Below are positions 36,599 through 48,381 of a stretch of DNA of 64,000 nucleotides, piece by piece. Below the pieces are notes generated by a model that worked only from the letters and a program-made list of their open reading frames with translations, was not told the origin of the DNA and ran no database searches. The DNA is from Acidobacteriota bacterium (GTDB lineage Bacteria; Acidobacteriota; Terriglobia; Terriglobales; Acidobacteriaceae): assembly GCA_013289795.1 (NCBI GenBank), contig JABCZH010000015.1, forward strand, positions 27,475 through 91,474, in the 5' to 3' direction. The position numbers and the translations under genes are program-made. The first letter of the stretch is position 1. Each line of letters starts with the position of its first letter.

Positions 36599-38793
36599 AT
36601 ACTTATAAGGCACTCATCGCGCTGGATGTGAAACTGGCTCTGCGCCAGAAGTCGGTGCTTTTCTTTAACTATCTGTTCCCCCTGGTCTTCTTCTTTGTGT
36701 TCGCGCAGGCCTTTCATGCTGAGCGCGGCGCCGGAATGACCATTGTCATTGCCATGGTCATGATCATCGGCATCCTGGGCAACGGACTTTTTGGGGCCGG
36801 AATGCGTGCGGTGCAAGAGCGCGAAGCCAATATTCTGCGCCGTTACAAAGTCACGCCTATTTCCCCCGCGCCCTTACTGATTGCATCCACAGTGACCGGG
36901 TGGATGATCTTCATGCCCTACGTGTTCGTGATGTTTGGCTTGGCGCATTTCATCTACGGCATGCCCTGGCCGAAAAGCATGGGTTCGATTTTGATTTTTG
37001 TCACGGTGGGCATCGCTGGATTTCGTGCCATCGGTTTGATCCTGGCTGCGGTCGCAAACTCGATGCAAGAAAGCCAGATCCTGATCCAGTTGGTCTACCT
37101 GCCCATGCTTTTCCTGAGTGGCGCGACCTTCCCGCTGGCGATGTTTCCTCCGTGGCTCCTGGTGGTCACGCAGTTCCTGCCTGCGACCTACCTGGTCACC
37201 GGCGTGGAGGCGATGCTGATGCGCGATGAAGGCATTATGGCGAACATCCAGCCGGCGGCCGCGCTGCTGCTGACCATGGTGGTGGGACTGTTTATTGCCT
37301 ACAAGCTGTTCCGTTGGGAAAAAGAGGAAAAGATCCGCAATTCGGCAAAGCTGTGGCTGGGTGTGGTGTTGACGCCGTTTCTCTGTCTCGGCCTGTGGCA
37401 GATGCACACCAAGAGCAATGCGGAAAAAACCAAGACACTGCAGCGCCAGCTCAGCAGGAGCGAGACGTTTCTGATTCGCGGGGCACGCATTGTTATTGGC
37501 GACGGCAGCGTTATTGAGAATGGAGCCGTGCTGGTGCGCGGCGGCAAGATTGCGGAAGTCTACGCGGGCAATGGACCAGACCCGAAGACGGTGAATGCAG
37601 AGGTGGTCGAAGCCGCGGGAAAAACTGTTCTTCCCGGCCTGATCGACGTTCATGTGCATCTCGGTGGGCCAGCGGGTTTCTACCCTGACATGAAGTCGTA
37701 CGACCCCGACAAGATGATGCTGCGCAATCTGGCTGCATATTTGTACAGCGGCGTCACCACGGTTCGCAGCGTGGGCGACCTGCTCGACAACATTCTCAAG
37801 GCTCGTTCCAAGGTCAACAGCGGTGAGGTGCTGGGCGCGGAGCTATTCACCTGCGGCCCGTTGTTTACCGCCAACGGCGGCCACGGGACGGAGTATTTCA
37901 AGCAGCTTCCGGCGGGAATCCGCGAGAACGCGGAGAAGCAATTTAGTCGGATTCCCGGGTCCGCCGAAGAAGCCCATCAGCAGGTGGATGATCTCAAGAA
38001 GGCAGGCGTGGATTGCATCAAGGTGATTCTGGAGTCCGGGGCCGGTGGCCGAGTGTACAACCGGCTGGATCCCGGCATATTTACGGCGATCGCTCAACAA
38101 GTTCATGCCGATCAATTGCCACTCGCGATCCACACCGGCGAAGTGCGAGATGTAGAGGATGCCGTGCGAGCCCAGGCCAATTCCATCGAGCACGGATCTT
38201 TCCGCGAAACAATTCCAGGTACTCTGTTTGATCAAATGGCTCGCCAGGGAACGTTCTACGATCCCACGCTGAGCGTGGGGGAGGCCTTTAAGGATTTCGC
38301 GGCAGGAAGAATCGATCTACTGAAGCGTTCGCTGGTGCAGCAAGTGGGCCCGCCGGAATTGCTGCGAGGCACAGAGGAGGCGATGGCGTCCAAAGACACC
38401 GAGGAGATTCGCGCTTCACTCGCCCGATATCCCATCGACATGCAGATCGCGACCGCGAACCTGAAACGTGCGTACGAGCACAAGGTTCCGCTGGTCACCG
38501 GCAGTGACGCCGGCAATTTCCTCGTCGTCCACGGCCCTACGGCGCAGCGAGAGTTGGAATTGTGGGTGCAGGCCGGAATCCCTCCGGCGGTGGCGCTGCA
38601 AGCGGCTACATCCAACGCCGCACGACTACTGGGGGCTGATGCGCACATTGGCACCATTCGCCCCGGACATGACGCCGATCTGCTGGTCATCGATGGCAAC
38701 CCGCTCGAAGACATCACTGCAACCGAGAGGATTTCGTCGGTGGTATTTAAGGGCGAACGCATTGACCGCACCGAACTGTTCGAGCAACACTGA
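36595..38793 (+). CDS. ABC-2 permease fused to a binuclear amidohydrolase
   Basis: One uninterrupted 732-residue frame. Residues 1-240 are an ABC-2 type permease with six membrane helices. Helix seven (about 252-270) and a basic linker lead into an amidohydrolase (about 292-732) with ligands H353/H355 (DVHVHLGG), K476 (CIKVILESG), H513 (AIHTGE), H533 (IEHGSF) and D638 (GSDAG). That is the set of imidazolonepropionase/Xaa-Pro dipeptidase-like enzymes with a bridging carboxylated Lys. With the N-terminus inside, seven helices put the enzyme in the periplasm. The seventh helix may be the former signal sequence of a secreted enzyme. It pairs with the ATPase at 35669. Confidence 0.85.
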   Translation: MNTYKALIALDVKLALRQKSVLFFNYLFPLVFFFVFAQAFHAERGAGMTIVIAMVMIIGILGNGLFGAGMRAVQEREANILRRYKVTPISPAPLLIASTVTGWMIFMPYVFVMFGLAHFIYGMPWPKSMGSILIFVTVGIAGFRAIGLILAAVANSMQESQILIQLVYLPMLFLSGATFPLAMFPPWLLVVTQFLPATYLVTGVEAMLMRDEGIMANIQPAAALLLTMVVGLFIAYKLFRWEKEEKIRNSAKLWLGVVLTPFLCLGLWQMHTKSNAEKTKTLQRQLSRSETFLIRGARIVIGDGSVIENGAVLVRGGKIAEVYAGNGPDPKTVNAEVVEAAGKTVLPGLIDVHVHLGGPAGFYPDMKSYDPDKMMLRNLAAYLYSGVTTVRSVGDLLDNILKARSKVNSGEVLGAELFTCGPLFTANGGHGTEYFKQLPAGIRENAEKQFSRIPGSAEEAHQQVDDLKKAGVDCIKVILESGAGGRVYNRLDPGIFTAIAQQVHADQLPLAIHTGEVRDVEDAVRAQANSIEHGSFRETIPGTLFDQMARQGTFYDPTLSVGEAFKDFAAGRIDLLKRSLVQQVGPPELLRGTEEAMASKDTEEIRASLARYPIDMQIATANLKRAYEHKVPLVTGSDAGNFLVVHGPTAQRELELWVQAGIPPAVALQAATSNAARLLGADAHIGTIRPGHDADLLVIDGNPLEDITATERISSVVFKGERIDRTELFEQH

Positions 38794-38810
38794 GTCCAGC
38801 ACCAGCGCAG

Positions 38811-40139
38811 TTAGGCGATTCCGAGCTTCTTCTGCATTTCCTCCAGCGACAAAGCCTTCGTCTCCGGATAGATGAACAGCACCACAAAGAATTGCAACAC
38901 CATCATCGCCGCGAAGAATACAAACGGATAGCCGCCAGACGAAGCCGCCAGCAGCGGGAAGGTTCCGGAGATGAGCGCGTTCATGAACCAGTGCGAAAAG
39001 CTGCCCAGGCTCTGACCCTTGGCTCGAACCGCGTTGGGAAAAACTTCCGCCAAGTAAACCCAGATTACGGCCCCCTGCGAGAAGGCAAAACAGGCAATGT
39101 AGCCGATCAGCAGCCCCAGCAGCAGGCTTTGATGCCGACCTGTAAAGAAGATTGCGGCAACACCACTGAGGCAGGCGGCCATGCCCACCGCGCCAACCAG
39201 CAGGAGAATCTTGCGTCCGATGCGGTCAATGACCGTCATGGCAAGCACCGTGAAGAGCAGATTCGTGCTCCCCACGGCGACAGCTTGAAGGCTGCCGGAT
39301 ACTTTACTGAAACCGGCGTGCGCAAAAATGTCGTTCAAGTAATAAAGGATGGCGTTGATCCCGGAAAGCTGATTGAACATTCCAATCGTGACTGCCAGAA
39401 ATATAGGAAAGAGATATTTCCGCGAAAACAAAGTCTCGGCGGCCTGCCTCTGCTCGGAATCGATGGAGGCAACGATATCCTGCAATTCCCGTTCGAAGTC
39501 TTTTGCCCCGGTGTTTTGCAGAACGGTTCTGGCTTCTGCAACTCGTCCTTTCTTGACCAGCCAGCGGGGGCTGCGAGGAATCGTGAAGAGCAGACCAAAG
39601 AACAGCGCCGCAGGGATGCCCGTTACCCCCAGTTCCCACCGCCATTCCGACAGGCCGAAGCGTTGCAGCCCGATCAGGTAGTTCGAAAAGTAGGCTAGAA
39701 GAATTCCAAAGACGATATTGAACTGGAAGAATCCCACCAGGCGTCCGCGCAGCTTCGCGGGAGAAATTTCAGCAATGTACATGGGGCCGAGAACCGACGA
39801 CCCACCGATTCCGAGTCCTCCGATGAAACGAAAGACGATGAGGACGGGCCAACTCCAGGCCCCCGCGCAGCCCACGGCCGAAACCAAATAGAGAATGGCC
39901 ATAATCCGTAGACTGTCGCGCCGGCCATAGCGATCGCCGGGAAACCCGGCCAGCATCGCGCCCAGGATTGTGCCTCCCAAAGCGCTGGCCACGGTGACGC
40001 CCAGCCCGCCCGGCGAGAGCTGATAGGTTTGGGTGAGGGTGCTGGTGGCGCCGGAGATAACGGCGGTATCGAATCCGAACAGCAGTCCTCCCAGTGCGGC
40101 AACCGCCGTGCTCTTGGCCAGATTCGGATTCAAAGTCAT
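38811..40139 (-). CDS. MFS sugar transporter (sugar porter family)
   Basis: 442 residues from the ATG at 40139; the TTG at 40160 is a weaker alternative. Twelve hydrophobic helices are present with sugar-porter signatures: GDRYGRRDS between helices 2 and 3, IPRSPRWLVKKGR in the central loop, NQLSGINAILYY in helix 7 and the closing PETKALSLEEMQ. It likely imports a monosaccharide with protons. It starts five bases after the stop codon of the NTF2-like gene, so the two are read together. Confidence 0.88.
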   Translation of the reverse strand: MTLNPNLAKSTAVAALGGLLFGFDTAVISGATSTLTQTYQLSPGGLGVTVASALGGTILGAMLAGFPGDRYGRRDSLRIMAILYLVSAVGCAGAWSWPVLIVFRFIGGLGIGGSSVLGPMYIAEISPAKLRGRLVGFFQFNIVFGILLAYFSNYLIGLQRFGLSEWRWELGVTGIPAALFFGLLFTIPRSPRWLVKKGRVAEARTVLQNTGAKDFERELQDIVASIDSEQRQAAETLFSRKYLFPIFLAVTIGMFNQLSGINAILYYLNDIFAHAGFSKVSGSLQAVAVGSTNLLFTVLAMTVIDRIGRKILLLVGAVGMAACLSGVAAIFFTGRHQSLLLGLLIGYIACFAFSQGAVIWVYLAEVFPNAVRAKGQSLGSFSHWFMNALISGTFPLLAASSGGYPFVFFAAMMVLQFFVVLFIYPETKALSLEEMQKKLGIA

Positions 40140-40143
40140 GCGG

Positions 40144-40707
40144 CTAATGGGCCCCCGCAAGATACTTCGCGGGGATCGGCGTCTCCGCAGTCTCGTGCTG
40201 CCATTGCGCGCCGCTGATCCACCAACGCTTGCCGTCGTTCATCAGTTGAATGCTGTTAATGCCACGCGTGACCTGCGGATCGTCCGGCGTCTTGCGTGAT
40301 TCGTAACTGCTCCAGACGTTGGCAATGTTCCCGTAAACCTCGACGCGTTGCGAAATTTCGTGTTCGATGTGTCCGTCCTTGCCAATCCTGGAGATCACCA
40401 TGTCAGTGAACTCTTGCAGAGTCATGGCGCGCGCCACGCCTTGGCCATCTTTGACGTTGACACTCACCAATTGCGCCTGAGGCAGGAAAAGAGAACGGAA
40501 GCGGTCCAGATTTAGGACCTGTCCGGGCGGGCCCGAGATTGCGACATACGAAGCCCGAACCACCGCCGAGGGCGAAGATACGTCCTCGGGACGGGCATTG
40601 GTTCCAGCATTAGTTTGGGCTGCCGCCAGTCCGCTCGCCAGCAGACAAGCCAATACGGCATAGAACCAGCGACCACTGTTCTGCAACTTCCTTGGTTCAA
40701 TCTGCAT
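40144..40707 (-). CDS. Secreted NTF2/SnoaL-like protein
   Basis: 187 residues from the ATG at 40707, which has a near-ideal GGAGGAAAAC site upstream. Signal peptide about 1-31 (ACLLASGLAAAQ). The rest (about 45-180) fits an NTF2-like cone fold of the DUF4440/SnoaL type: an opening helix pair (SAVVRASYVAISG), a strand with VYGNIANVWSSYESR and a closing strand KRWWISGAQWQHE. No catalytic residues can be assigned. It precedes the sugar transporter in the same direction. Confidence 0.7.
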   Translation of the reverse strand: MQIEPRKLQNSGRWFYAVLACLLASGLAAAQTNAGTNARPEDVSSPSAVVRASYVAISGPPGQVLNLDRFRSLFLPQAQLVSVNVKDGQGVARAMTLQEFTDMVISRIGKDGHIEHEISQRVEVYGNIANVWSSYESRKTPDDPQVTRGINSIQLMNDGKRWWISGAQWQHETAETPIPAKYLAGAH

Positions 40708-40746
40708 GTTTTCCTCCGGCACCAGCCTGCGAATCGGGGAAGACTA

Positions 40747-41493
40747 TCAGATCTTGGCACCTGCCGCCGGCCAGCGGCCGAGGCGAACCTGACAGTTCAC
40801 TGCTTCGACGGCAACCGCGCTCCGCAAGTCCGGCCCCAGGTCGAGCTGCCACATCGACCAGCGCCTCGAGTCCTCCGGCTTGCCATAGGTTTGCAGATTT
40901 AGTTCTCCATCGCCCGGCTGAGGGATTACGCCGAAGCTGTCGAGCGCGATTGACAGACCCGATCCGCAGGCTTTGATGTAGGCTTCTTTGGCGGTCCAGC
41001 AGGCGAAGAAGGCCGCGAATCGCCGCTCAGCCGGTTGCGACCGCAGCCAATCCGACTCTTTTTGCGAAAAGAAACGGGCCGCCAGAGCCACCGGTTCCAG
41101 ATTCTTCCGCACTCTCTCAACATCAACGCCGACGCGGCCTGACCGGGTAACCGCAATCGCGGTTGTGCCGTCGGTGTGAGATAAATTGAAGTATAAGCCG
41201 CCCGCTCCAGCCAATTCCGGTTTCCCGTGTTCAGCGGTGCGAAATCTTACCTCGCGAGGTTCGACCTGGAGGTATCGACCCAAAGCGATGCGGAGAAAAG
41301 CGCGAGAAAGAATAAACTGCACACGCGGTTCGGGAACAAGGAACCGTGCCGCACGGCTTTGCTCGGGGTGGTCCAAGAGTGGAAAGAGCCTATCGATGGC
41401 TGCTTCCTGGGCAGTCAGGTCAGTGTGCCAGACGTGGATCTCGTTGTTGCCGAGGATGCCGTCCATCTCGATCAGGTCCGGACCGACCGCCAT
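40747..41493 (-). CDS. 4'-phosphopantetheinyl transferase, Sfp type
   Basis: 248 residues, the usual length for the Sfp class. It contains the three conserved blocks: KPELAGAGGLYFNLSHT, GVDVERV for magnesium and CoA binding, and FFACWTAKEAYIKACG with the catalytic WxxKEAxxK. It transfers phosphopantetheine from CoA to a carrier protein Ser in fatty-acid, polyketide or peptide synthesis. No synthase is nearby, so it probably serves carriers elsewhere. It is 39 bases upstream of the NTF2-like gene on the same strand. Confidence 0.92.
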   Translation of the reverse strand: MAVGPDLIEMDGILGNNEIHVWHTDLTAQEAAIDRLFPLLDHPEQSRAARFLVPEPRVQFILSRAFLRIALGRYLQVEPREVRFRTAEHGKPELAGAGGLYFNLSHTDGTTAIAVTRSGRVGVDVERVRKNLEPVALAARFFSQKESDWLRSQPAERRFAAFFACWTAKEAYIKACGSGLSIALDSFGVIPQPGDGELNLQTYGKPEDSRRWSMWQLDLGPDLRSAVAVEAVNCQVRLGRWPAAGAKI

Positions 41494-41724
41494 GTTCGTG
41501 GATCTCCGTGTTCGCGCCGCCCTCGATTACACTACGCGCCTCGATTGACCGGCCGCAGGGCTTTACATATCACGGACGCTGCACCGGCGCAAACCTCGTT
41601 TTTCGTGGTAGCAATCTCGGCAAGCGATGCATTACAATCTGCTGCAATCCAGCCCAAGAGAAATCAGCCTAGGGTTCCATTGCAAGCGTGTCAGATTCTG
41701 CCTTGCAGGAGCGCTGCATACGTC

Positions 41725-41937
41725 ATGAGAAACCCAAACGAAGTGTTGCGGCAGAAGGAAATGGATCTGGTGCGCTTGCGCCAGGAAGTCGAGGTCCTGC
41801 GATTCGTAGCGTCGCTTTTGTCTGACCAAAACGATCAATTCAGGGATCCACCGGGGCTTTTGAGGCCCAGCGCGCTACCGAGAAATCGCTGGCCCCTGGA
41901 ACTCGAAGATCGCCCCCAAGTCCCTCCGGGGTCGTGA
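41725..41937 (+). CDS. Small RQKE-type helical protein, conserved hypothetical
   Basis: A 70-residue protein. The N-terminal half MRNPNEVLRQKEMDLVRLRQ to FVASLLSDQ is a charged helix with heptad-like spacing; the second half is Pro-rich and probably disordered. I recall short proteins beginning in this way (NPNEVLRQKE-x-DL-x-R) as common in Acidobacteriota, but cannot verify the family here. The frame is open further upstream to 41227 through the transferase gene on the other strand, which is an artefact. AGGAG lies about 15 bases before the ATG. The function is unknown. Confidence 0.6.
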   Translation: MRNPNEVLRQKEMDLVRLRQEVEVLRFVASLLSDQNDQFRDPPGLLRPSALPRNRWPLELEDRPQVPPGS

Positions 41938-42151
41938 CACCCGGCGCAACCTCACAGGTTTGTCTTAGGGCACGCTGCATCGCCTGCGCGGCGCAGTCCT
42001 ACCAACGTGAATAGTTGGCAAGCAGAAAGTATCTTGTGACTCTCGGCTCATGGCCGGGCCCCAGCACTGAAAGCCCGAACGAAACCCTGAAACGACAGCC
42101 TGGGTACCTGATTTTCGGAGGCGACGAAGACGAAGGCCGCGCAAGCCCCAG

Positions 42152-42319
42152 TTATTGATTGATAGCACTGGCAGTTGAGGAAAAGGCGTTATTGGCATTA
42201 CTCCCGATCAAGCGTATGGTTCCCACCACTAAGACCAGAATCACCGCTAACATCACGGCGTATTCCGCTATGTCCTGACCCTGATCCTCAGACCAAAGCC
42301 TTCGAGCTAGCATGCTCAT
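42152..42319 (-). CDS. Flp/Fap-type pilin-like peptide
   Basis: A 55-residue open frame with a strong GGAGGGG site directly upstream. It has the Flp pilin layout: a short charged leader (MSMLARRLWSEDQG), a Gly cleavage site, then QDIAEYAVMLAVILVLVVG with the conserved Glu-Tyr, then a short polar tail. Such pilins are processed by a TadV/PilD-like peptidase and assembled by the Tad machinery. No tad or cpa genes are in the window, so it stands alone between the RQKE gene and the nuo operon. Confidence 0.75.
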   Translation of the reverse strand: MSMLARRLWSEDQGQDIAEYAVMLAVILVLVVGTIRLIGSNANNAFSSTASAINQ

Positions 42320-42524
42320 ACTCCCCTCCGCGTTGAACTTCGTGTGCCCCCATGATGCCGGGCCAGAGCGCAGTTGTCAAATCGAACTTGCGGAAGCGGG
42401 TTCGCGCCATGGTTGGCCCGGCAATCCTGGTAATGGCACGTTGCCGGTTCTCCTGTGGGCATCTAGCGTCCGATCCGCAAATGGGGCCCTGAAACAACTG
42501 CCAGGAGGGCGTCGCGCTACTCTG

Positions 42525-44023
42525 TCAGCGCATCCACGCGGTTGCAGTTCGAGAAGCGTATTCCAGCACTCTGCCCGGCAGCACACCCAAATAGATCGTG
42601 GTCACGAGACTTATGGCCAGCGCGAAGCCTAGACCGACGGGAATTCGCGCCACAGGAACTTCCTGTTGCGGCTCACGCATGTACATCACGACAATAATTC
42701 GCAGGTAGTAATACGCCCCCACCGCGCTATTGAGCACACCAACGATCACCAATCCGACGAGGTTGGCCTGCAGGGCGGCACTGAACACATAGAACTTGGC
42801 AAAGAACCCGCCGGTAATCGGAATTCCGATCAGTGACAGTAGAAAGATGGTCAGGGTTGCCGCCAGCAGCGGAGACCGCCGCCCCAAACCGGAATAGTCT
42901 CCCAAGGTCACATAACGTTCGCCCGCACTGCCGAAGTGGCTGACCACCGCGAACGCACCCACATTCATGGCAGCATACGACGCGGTGTAAAACATGGCGG
43001 CGGGAATGCCATTGTCGGGCAAAGCTGCGTACGCGACCAGCAAATAGCCGGCGTGGGCGATGGAGGAATAGGCCAGCAAGCGCTTGATGTTGTCCTGCAC
43101 CAGCGCGCCAAGGTTGCCGATCGTCATCGAAAGCGCGGCCACCACCCAGATCAGCCCAATCCTTCCGGGGGCATGCGCTTCAAACATGATCCTCAACAAC
43201 ACCGCAAAGACGGCCGCTTTGGGAGCAGTGGACATGAATCCCACCACCGGCGAGGGTGCACCTTCGTATACGTCGGGCGTCCAGATGTGAAACGGCGCGG
43301 CGGCCACTTTGAAGCCCAGACCGACGAACATCAAAGCAACTCCGGCATAGGCGAGAAGCGGAATCTGGCCTGAGCGCAAAACGTCGCCGATCGTCGCGAT
43401 GTTGGTTGAACCCGTAGCTCCGAACATGAGAGCCACGCCGTACAGGAAAAACGCAGTGGCAAATGACCCCAAGAGAAAATATTTCACTGACGACTCGCTG
43501 CTGATCGCCGCCCGCCGCCTGAATCCTGCCAAGACGTAGGTCGAGATCGACGAGATTTCCAGCGCAATAAAGACCAGCACCAACTCGACCGCCGAAGACA
43601 TCAGGCTCATCCCGGCGGCGCCAAACAAGATCAGGGCGTAGTATTCGCCGGCACGAATCTGCTGCACTTCCATGTACTCGAAAGAGGTGAGGATCACGAC
43701 TGCTGTCACCGCCGCGACCAGAAAGTGAAAAAAGACGCTGAACGAATCCACCTGCACCATGTTCCAGAAGGCGAAGCCGGGATATTGCGCCTGGACAAAT
43801 GTGGCAGTAATCGCAGCCAGCGAGCCAACCAGGGCGACCGCGCCCAGGATCTTCTCGATGCGCCGGTCTTTGATGCGACCTATGCTTCGACCTCTACTAC
43901 GACCTTCGCCTCGACCTTCAGCGGCTGCGTCCATGACCATTACGATCATGCCGAAGACGGTCAGCACGATCTCCGGCAGCAAGCGCATGTAATCGGCGGT
44001 CTGGGGAAGCATCGCGGCGGTGT

Positions 44024-44027
<4 letters not shown>
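42525..44027 (-). CDS. nuoN: NADH-quinone oxidoreductase subunit N
   Basis: 500 residues with about fourteen membrane helices, one of the three antiporter-like subunits of complex I. Family signatures are visible (VFIALEISSISTYVLAGF; the KYFLLGSFATAFFLYG helix with its Lys). An unusual Arg/Gly-rich insertion (AEGRGEGRSRGRSIGRIKDRR) sits in the first loop. It overlaps nuoM by ATGA and is the last gene of the operon. Confidence 0.95.
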
Positions 44028-45534
<1,507 letters not shown>

Positions 45535-45538
<4 letters not shown>

Positions 45539-47538
45539 CGGGTTCCCACCCACACCATATAAAGGATGACCAGCGCCGCACCTGCCGCCACCCACCCGGC
45601 GTAAGACCGGATGTTGCCTGACTGCATGTGCCGCACCGCATCGGAGACTTCGCGCGCACCATCGGCGCTGTTGTCGATGGAGGCATCAATAACGTCGCGG
45701 TCGATGCCGTGCCATAGCAACTTGGTCGAGCCTTCGATCAGTGGCTTGACGAACACCGCAGCATAAATTTTATCGACGTAATACTTGTGGAGAACGGTTT
45801 CGTAGAACCCGCCGAGAGCACGCGCGATTTTCCCTGGAAGATCGCGCCGCCGGTAGTAAAGCTGCCCGGCAAGCAGGAAGCCGAGCAGCGCGGCCGCGAC
45901 TGAAATGCCGGTGAGCAGAGTTTCCGACACCTCCACGTCACGCCGCCCAGTCGGAAGCACTGGCGTCGCTGGGACAACTGTATCGGGGCCCATTCCCATC
46001 GCCCCGTGCTGCACTACTGGCGTGAATTCACTCGCATGAAATGCCGGCGCCAGAAACTTATCGAAGCGTTCGCTGCCAATCCATCCGCCACAAACCGAAA
46101 GCAGCGCCAAAATCACCAAGGGCACCAACATCACCGCGGGGCTTTCGTGTATGCCACCGTGTCCGTGTTCACCGTGCCCGTGAAAATCCGCGCGGTCGTC
46201 CCCACGATACTCTCCAAAGAAGGTCGAGAACCATTGCCGGAACATATAGAACGAAGTCAGAAATGCGGTGAAAACGCCGATCGCCCAATAGATCCAGCTT
46301 CCGTAAGTACTGGTGAAGGCTTTGAACAGGATTGCGTCTTTACTGAAAAATCCGGCCAGCGGCGGGAATCCGGCGATGGCGAAGGTCCCCGCAGTCATGG
46401 TCCAGAACGTCCAGGGAATTTTCGTGCGCAGCCCGCCCATCTTGCGCATGTCCTGCTCGCCGCCCACGGCATGAATCACCGAACCAGCCGCCAGGAACAG
46501 CAGGCCTTTAAAAAACGCGTGCGTCATCAGATGGAAGATTCCGGCTGAGAACGCTCCCACCCCGCACGCGATAAACATGTAACCCAGCTGTGAGACCGTT
46601 GAATACGCCAGTACTTTCTTAATATCCGTCTGGCACATGCCAATGGTCGCCGCGAACAGCGCCGTCAGCGTGCCGATGATCGCCACGACCATCATTGCGC
46701 CCGGCGCGTGTTCGAAGATCACATGCGACCGCGAAACCATATACACGCCTGCGGTCACCATGGTGGCTGCGTGGATCAGGGCGGAAACCGGCGTGGGGCC
46801 TTCCATGGCATCCGGCAGCCAGACGTACAACGGAATCTGCGCCGACTTTCCGGCCGCGCCCACCATCAGCAGCAGACCGATGGTCGTCAGCAATGCCTCG
46901 CCACCCGGCAATGCGGGCGAAGCGCCGCGTGCGACTTGCGCGAAATCCAGCGATCCAAAATGCTGGATCATCAGGAACAGCGCAATCAGAAATCCGAAAT
47001 CGCCAATGCGGTTGACGATGAACGCCTTCTTGCCAGCGGCTGCCGCGGAATCCTTGGTGAACCAGAACCCGATCAGCAGATACGACGCCAGTCCGACCCC
47101 TTCCCATCCGATGAACATCAACAGGTAGTTGCTGGCCAGCACCAGCGTCAGCATGAAGAACATGAACAGGTTCAGGTAGGCGAAGAAGCGGTAGAATCCG
47201 CCTTCCTCCCACATGTAGCCGACCGAATAAATGTGAATGAGAAATCCTACCCCGGTCACCACCAGCAGCATGACCAGTGAAAGCTGATCGAGGTAAAAGG
47301 CGAAGTCAGCCCGAAACTCTCCCGCGCGAATCCAAGTAGCCAGCGTCTCGATGTGAGGGGTGGTTAGTGAAGAAAACTGAGATGCAACCCACAACGCGAA
47401 GGCAAAAGCCGCGCCGCTGAACAGAAGCGCGACGGCCACGACCGTCTGCCGGGAAAAGCGCTTTCCAAACAGCCCATTGATGGCGGCGCCGATCAGCGCG
47501 AGCACCGGAATCAGCCAGAGATGCAGGTTCGGCGTCAT
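45535..47538 (-). CDS. nuoL: NADH-quinone oxidoreductase subunit L
   Basis: 667 residues from the ATG at 47538 (ATGA overlap with nuoK). It has the N-terminal antiporter core ([37 protein letters not shown]) and the long C-terminal lateral helix plus a final anchoring helix. A His/Gly-rich loop ([12 protein letters not shown]) lies near residue 520. It is the distal proton-pumping subunit of complex I. Confidence 0.95.
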
Positions 47539-47837
47539 AGTTTGAGCAGGTTCACCTGGTCCACGTTCAACGTTTCCCGCGTGCGATAAACCGCAATGAT
47601 GATCGCCAGCCCCACCGCTGCTTCGGCCGCTGCCACCACCATCACGAAGAAGACGAATACCTGGCCGCTGAGCGCTTTCCACTCGGCCGCAAACGCGACG
47701 AATGAGAGATTCACGCCGTTGAGCATCAACTCGATCGACATGAAGATGGTGATGATGTTGCGCTTGATCAGAAACCCGGTTACGCCACAGGCAAACAGGA
47801 TCCCGCTAAGTATCAAGTAGTAGGAAACTGGCACCAT
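47535..47837 (-). CDS. nuoK: NADH-quinone oxidoreductase subunit K
   Basis: 100 residues with three membrane helices, including the two conserved membrane Glu ([12 protein letters not shown] and [11 protein letters not shown]). It shares one base with the nuoJ stop and overlaps nuoL by ATGA. Confidence 0.96.
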   Translation of the reverse strand: MVPVSYYLILSGILFACGVTGFLIKRNIITIFMSIELMLNGVNLSFVAFAAEWKALSGQVFVFFVMVVAAAEAAVGLAIIIAVYRTRETLNVDQVNLLKL

Positions 47838-48349
47838 TAATCTTTCCTCCCCCCGGCCGAAGCCGGAGCTGCTGCCAGAACCACGGCCCCCATGATGGCG
47901 ATCAACACCAGCACTGAAGTGACTTCAAAGGGCAAAAGATAGTCGTGGAAGAGCAGCCAGCCAATGGTTTTCGGCGGCCCCGGCAGGGCTCCCGCGGCCA
48001 GCGACTTGTTTCCCGAATGCTCGATCAGAACCCACGCGATCAACAGGCTTCCCACCAGCATTCCCGGGATGCCAAAAATCATTGCGACGCGGCTTCCTTT
48101 GGTCTCTTCTTCTTCTCCCGCATTGAGCAGCATGATTACGAAGACAAACAGAACCATGACTGCTCCGGCATAGACGATCACCTGCACGGCGGCGACGAAT
48201 TCCGCGCCCAGCAGCAAGTATTCCGCTGCCAGGGAGCCCATCACCACCACCAACGACAACGCGCTGTTGATGGGGTGCTTCTGCACCAGCAGGTTGACCG
48301 CACCTGCCACGCAGACCGCACCGAACGCCAGGAATAAAATCAAATGCAT
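47837..48349 (-). CDS. nuoJ: NADH-quinone oxidoreductase subunit J
   Basis: 170 residues with five membrane helices; the conserved third-helix segment [20 protein letters not shown] is intact. It follows nuoH directly, with a 32-base gap, so the nuoI gene usually found between H and J is absent. Confidence 0.95.
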   Translation of the reverse strand: MHLILFLAFGAVCVAGAVNLLVQKHPINSALSLVVVMGSLAAEYLLLGAEFVAAVQVIVYAGAVMVLFVFVIMLLNAGEEEETKGSRVAMIFGIPGMLVGSLLIAWVLIEHSGNKSLAAGALPGPPKTIGWLLFHDYLLPFEVTSVLVLIAIMGAVVLAAAPASAGGRKD

Positions 48350-48381
48350 TGGTCGGGTTCCGGGAAACGGAAACTACATTT

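Noticed and set aside
41227..41724. Upstream extension of the small RQKE protein
   Set aside because: It overlaps the phosphopantetheinyl transferase on the other strand and has no start site; only the part from 41725 resembles a protein.
42420..42470. Sigma-54-like box TGGCACG...TTGC near the pilin gene
   Set aside because: The two half-sites are adjacent instead of properly spaced, and they are on the strand opposite to the pilin.
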